A program made the position numbers and the translations under genes. Positions 59,241 to 64,000 of a DNA stretch of 64,000 nucleotides are shown in pieces. The number at the start of each line of letters is the position of its first letter. Position 1 is the stretch's first letter. This DNA is from Siphonodentalium dalli. Taxonomy: Eukaryota; Mollusca; Scaphopoda; Gadilida; Siphonodentaliidae. The DNA lies in the NCBI GenBank assembly GCA_032622095.1, contig CP136069.1, positions 108,590,278 to 108,654,277 on the forward strand. Reading direction: 5' to 3'. The notes under the pieces are model-generated. The model worked only from the letters and a program-made list of their open reading frames with translations. It did no database searches and was not told the origin of the DNA.

Positions 59241-61942
59241 ACATACTGACGTAGCTTACCTGCTAGTCACAGTCGGTTGTTGTGCTCGGTTTATGCCGAT
59301 ATTCACATAAATTGCACCTCGTGTTCACGAATTATTTCTGCGGCGGGACTATTTGTGAATTGTGATTGCGTATTAATTTATAGCACAAACTCACATCTCT
59401 TCGTCCGTTGTTGTTAGAAATACAACATTTTATAACATTAGTAAACCTCAATACAATTAAATAAGTAGTTTGTTTCATACAATTGCAGAATATTATGGGT
59501 TTAAATTGTCAATGCGTTTGGAACTATATGTTATCATCAAATTTTATTTATCGGATTTATTTTTAGATTTTATCGACGAGCACTGATTGACTGAATCGAA
59601 ACATCGATCTATACAATATTCGTCGATGATCGAAACAAGTTAATAGCCTGGCCCGGGTTACTCTGCTTTAAACTTATGAATATTGCACGAATCTATCTAA
59701 AATACCGATAGAAAATTGAAGATATTCTCTACATGGGCATTGATGCGACTGGTATTAGTTTTCTGGGAAAATGTTTTTTTAATTTGTAAACAATCATCGA
59801 CTAATTTGTGTTGGTCATGACAACCGATTACGACAATATACAAATTCAAATTATTTATTGGTTATGACCATATTCTAGCGTAATCCAAGATAAAATACAT
59901 ATATAAATATCATCTTACATATAATCATTATACATTATTATTGCCTATAGACTACAGTAATATATCTATAGTTTCAAGTTTTACGACAATAATGCTTTAG
60001 GCCCACCGATCTACTGTGCGACATTCGTGCTATCCAAAATTCAAAATCCAAGGGTCGTATTACTTAAAAATTGGTGACGTCACAAAATCAGATATAGCCT
60101 ATATACGACCCAAAGCGTCTTTGGTTCGTTAACAATATGTAGACAACTGGTATTAATAGAGGATGGTCATTAACCGTTACAAATAATCATGTACTCGATG
60201 CGATACGAAGTGATGTTGTAATGTTCAATACTACCATATGACTATCATATCACTAATATGATAAGAACGTACTACGTTATTCGAAAACTTACTCCATCCA
60301 AGGCCATGATATGTAAATATATAATTAGATTGGATGAATAATAATTGTCCCGCACAGGTTGATACTTTGAAGTATTTTCTCAAGTCGCATGTGCCGGTTT
60401 AATTCCGGTTTCAATAGTGCCGTGTATTTATATTTCACTGACATGGACCGGTATATAACAATTAAATGTATGTTCCACGCACTGTTACTGAAAGCATACA
60501 TATCATTTGGACCTTATTGGTTAAGGACATGGATGGCCTTCGTTATAGGATATAATTTAGGAATACCAGTTACTAAATTATAATACCCTGACCCTGTATG
60601 TTGTAAAGAATATACTAATATTATACTATATAAATAGTATATATAAATACTATGATAGTATGAATGCCATATTATCCTCAAAACACACATTGTGTGAGTC
60701 GAGCGTTTGTTTATATACAGCACATAGCGAGTGAGCAATAAGAACAACACTCAACACCGAGGAAATGTGTTTAGGAGACTTATTCGCAGTGACTCATTCA
60801 ACACCGAAATATTGAAAGGTGAGGGTTAGCTAGCGCTATACTGATACGTTATAAACAATTTGGTGGAATTTCTAACCAAAGTTCACTTAATGCATGGGGT
60901 ATATCTGGCGATTAGTGTTTGGGTTATCTCATACTATTTACATACTCTTTGTTTACATACCATGGGGTTCATATACCGGTACATGATTTAGAAATAGCAT
61001 TTAATACAACTATTAGTTATTTAAGTCAGGCATTTAGGTTCATTGTACCTGTGTACATCTGGTGGGCTAAGTCTTCATTTTGGAAGATTCGTCAGGACTC
61101 TATATATCAGCCATTTATTAACTCTGATATATGTTTGTAAAAGTAAAAAATAAAGTGATCCAGACAGACTGATGGACAAAACAAACCAAAGCACTGCCAC
61201 TGATGGTTATTTAAACCAAATATCCGGCTACCACCTTTGACCAAAAAATCTTAAGAAAATATGTACCATGCAAATTTCCATTGCGAGCTATTTCTGAATA
61301 CTGAATAGAACCTGGTATAAAATTGTCTACTGTGAGGGTTTACGAGCAGATAATTTAACCCATTCACAATACAAACCGTTCATAACACCACTTATACATT
61401 GCCTCAATAGCCCGAAGACGAGTGTGACTCGCCACACAGTAGTATTTCAACCAGGCTATACTCATGATTCATTCAATGAACTGGATATTGCATGTACACT
61501 TCTGCTACAGTGATTGGTACTTGATAGCACTATTGGTGCTAATGATATGATATTATATGCATATCGCGATTCAATTTAGTCTTTTAGACTTGGAAAAATT
61601 ATTGAAATTTCAGCACGCATTGACGAATGGTGACCTCGTATAATGATAATTTTGTTTCTCATTTATAATAGCATCCTATTCCATGCCTAAGCTAAAATAA
61701 ACACTCTGTAACAAATGAATTTGGTACCCGGAGAAGTTCCAAAAAAAAGGGCACACTATCAGTTCAGAATATGCATTGCATGTACGCAGCAAAACACATT
61801 TCAAATAACTTGAATTATAGGTATAAACGGACTGAAATGTAGAAATTACAGTAAGTTTGCACAACCTTCCCCGAAGCAGCATGCAATTTGCCAAACTTCC
61901 ACAAATAGAGAGTGCCACTGTGTGGTAGAATTTACATGTCAT
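59241..61942. other. No gene recognised; relic of the 30452 element at 60750-60812
   Basis: The stretch is AT-rich with TATAAATAGTATATATAAATAC-type palindromes near 60630. ACACTCAACACCGAGGAAAT through GTGACTCATTCAACACCG resembles the subterminal sequence ACACTCAACACGGTGGGGAT...GTGGCCCACTCAACAGCG at 30484-30545. Several frames of 60-90 codons have no family features. Confidence 0.5.
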
Positions 61943-63333
61943 CATGACATAAATCTCTACTAAAGCTGACGCCCGTAGAGATCATATTCCACCTGTACAA
62001 AACTCGGGAACTTTTTTTAAGTTTTGACAGGGAACCTTATAAAGTAAAAAAAAATAACATGGGGAATGTACTTCTTTGTTCATATACATGTATGTAGGCT
62101 TAATGATTTATTCATCGGTACGTGAAGTTCCCAGCTCGATATTACAGAATTGCTTTCGCGTTATGTCGCTTAGGCCAAAGAAAAAAGATTGTATGTTTCC
62201 GGTAACGGAGCGAACAAATTAGGGTAGGTAGGTAGGGAAATTTTTGTTTTTAATTTTATTTCGATATTTTTTATCCAGCTGCAGACATATTGAACTACAT
62301 CGACCGAAGTGACATAATATGCCAACCCGTGTTGTGGGGAAAGTGTTACTTGATCAACACAGTGGAAACTGGAAATATACATTAAGGTTGATAAAAAAAA
62401 TCAAATTTCATGCTTAGGTATGTTTTTTATTATTCACATACATGACATGTAGCACATTTTCATAAATTTGGCTATAAACTTGGTAGGAAATTGATGTCAC
62501 TTAACTTTTTATCAGAATTTTACCAATAATATCACCATTATATATACTGTACTGTACTGTACTTGTATTGTGACGACTACATCTCATTGTATGGGGGTAG
62601 CCAGTACGTCCACCGAGCATGAATGGTTTTTGGAGACAGTAGCTATACCCCTAACATATGTGGTGATAACCTCTATACATGTATATATACACCCACCATG
62701 GCATGTCTGTTGATAGTGTTCCATAACACATAAAGCACTGTAAAAGCAGGCAGGAGATAGTCTGAGATACACTCTCAGGAAATTAAAATTGCAAAATGTA
62801 TGCTCATCAATCCACAACCCATCACACACCTGTGGCCTTTGAGACAGCCGTCAATTCATGGTCACTTTTCACAGGGATATGTTAGAAACCATGTGTTTTG
62901 CACACTAAAGGTCATCAATATTTATGAGCATTAGTGGTAAAAAAAAACAGTAAATATTTGAAAATTTTGACTTTTTCTCAAAATATCAATAAAAAGTTTA
63001 GGGTCGGCGGGTTATTTTTAGGGTCGGTCGATGTACGGAAACATAGTTTCTTTTTACTTTGGCCTTACGACAATAATTTTCGTGACACGGAATAAAATAA
63101 ATATTTATCGCGGAATCGGGTCTCAAAAGTCATGTAAATAATATAATCTCGAGCTGGGAACTTCACTTACCGATGAATAAATCATTAAGCAACAGGTATG
63201 AACAAAGAAGTACATAACCCGCGTTACTTTATAAGGTTCCCTGTCAAAACTTAAAAAAACTTCCTGGGAATTGTAAAGGTGGAATATGATCTCTATGGCA
63301 TTCTAGCTTTAGTAGAGATTCATGAATCATGGC
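61943..63333. mobile_element. 1.4-kb element with ~200-bp inverted arms
   Basis: The left arm 61943-62135 (AAATCTCTACTAAAGCT, AGAGATCATATTCCACCT, AAGTTTTGACAGGGAACCTT, TGATTTATTCATCGGTA, GAAGTTCCCAGCTCGA) is present as the inverse at 63140-63333 in the same order. Between the arms sits a copy of the AGGCC-TIR family, either nested or an integral core. Confidence 0.85.
62172..63065. mobile_element. 0.9-kb copy of the AGGCC-TIR family
   Basis: The left end is AGGCCAAAGAAAAAAGATT then GTATGTTTCCG; the right end is the inverse of AGGCCAAAGTAAAAAGAAAC then TATGTTTCCG. The left arm has AGGGTAGGTAGGTAGGG and the right arm TAGGGTCGGTCG, as in 53074-54989. It is non-coding. Confidence 0.82.
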
Positions 63334-63939
63334 ATGATCTAGACATAAACAATCAGCATCCATCTTACTTCTTCTTGTGTTGATATGTCGTTCCGTGTAT
63401 TTATGTAACCTATTTATGTTACTTTCACAAAACTAGCACTAGTAGTATTCACATTCAAATTAAACAAAGCGGAATGTATATACAAATAGTACAATCCTTG
63501 AATTCACGTTGGGACAAGTGAGTAGTGTAAACTGGTAAATGTGATCACGATTCACGGTATTCACCGGAAATCTGGCCATTAATTAGAATCAGATAATTTT
63601 GAACTAACGCCTGCTAAATCCACGTTGAAAAGACGAAGTCAGAATAATTCCTCACGTCCAAGATGAAGCCTAATTTCATTTCAATTTCAAGGATTTTAAT
63701 TTTTGTTTTGAGAATTGTCCCGACCTTGTCCTTCACCTTGTTGGAATAACCGGAAATGTGTTTTGATTATTTTTTCCGGTCTTCGCTAATGACAACTGTT
63801 GTTAAGCTTTGGAGTTGGAACATAGACTGCTGAGAATTGATAAATTAGACGCATTTTTGCGATTAAATTCATTCAGTTGATGGCACCTATGATCTAGTTA
63901 TCTTGCCAAGTTAACTTTCAGTTAATCATTCATTGAAAC
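63334..63939. other. No gene or repeat recognised
   Basis: Unique-looking AT-rich sequence that I could not match to other parts of the window. It might be promoter or 5' UTR of a gene to the right, but nothing shows this directly. Confidence 0.4.
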
Positions 63940-64000
63940 ATGAACGGCAATAACAAAGACTCAGAGTTTGAAACTGTCAGTTTCAAACACAAACTTGACC
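63940..64000 (+). CDS. Possible start of a coding exon running off the window
   Basis: ATG at 63940 follows an in-frame TGA two codons upstream and opens a frame of 20 codons to the window edge (MNGNNKDSEFETVSFKHKLD). The context AACATGA has A at -3. The peptide is hydrophilic and not one I recognise. A frame this short is not significant by chance alone; it is listed because it is truncated by the window. Confidence 0.2.
   Translation, partial: MNGNNKDSEFETVSFKHKLD

Overview
The window looks like repeat-rich intergenic or heterochromatic DNA from an animal, most likely a marine invertebrate. The pointers are an L2/CR1-type LINE with a (TAT)n tail, many short DNA transposons with terminal inverted repeats (TIRs), bivalve 'pearl'-like tandem blocks, AT-rich DNA and very frequent TACATGTA and ACCGGTA words. 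A mollusc or another lophotrochozoan is my first guess; a hemichordate or amphioxus is not excluded. I see no bacterial-style genes, no tRNA, no intact rRNA gene and no convincing host protein-coding gene.

Bases 1-22495 are one uninterrupted tandem satellite that starts before the window. It is built from two related monomers, short S (about 400 bp) and long L (about 558 bp), and follows a simple grammar: zero, one or two S followed by exactly one L. There are 25 complete blocks. Shared private variants show that blocks about 4.5-4.9 kb long were recently copied inside the array. All short ORFs here are frame noise repeated by the satellite.

The satellite ends abruptly at 22495 and is followed by a TTAGCG-rich cluster (22517-22820). 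Next is a 433 bp DNA transposon with TIRs and paired CCTAGG motifs, into which a 5'-truncated L2-type LINE inserted (23288-24978, flanked by an 8 bp duplication). The LINE fragment carries the only convincing coding sequence here, an uninterrupted reverse-transcriptase half protein with all catalytic residues present.

From 25.8 to 63.3 kb the window is a mosaic of non-autonomous elements. They include two large TIR elements (26375-30405, containing an inverted minisatellite, and 30452-33005), TTAA-flanked Kolobok/T2-like and piggyBac-like elements, TA-flanked Tc1/mariner-like MITEs, a hAT-like element (44827-45678), TTA-flanked Harbinger-like MITEs, a family ending in AGGCC, and several tandem blocks of about 160-380 bp. 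A paralogous pair (51150-52810 and 56910-59240) carries 5S-rRNA-derived sequence on the minus strand. One member preserves the empty site of a MITE present in the other.

The last 61 bases contain an ATG that opens a reading frame running off the window. It could be a first exon, but this is weak. Functionally the window holds no pathway; the interest lies in repeat architecture, nested insertions and the relative order of events.
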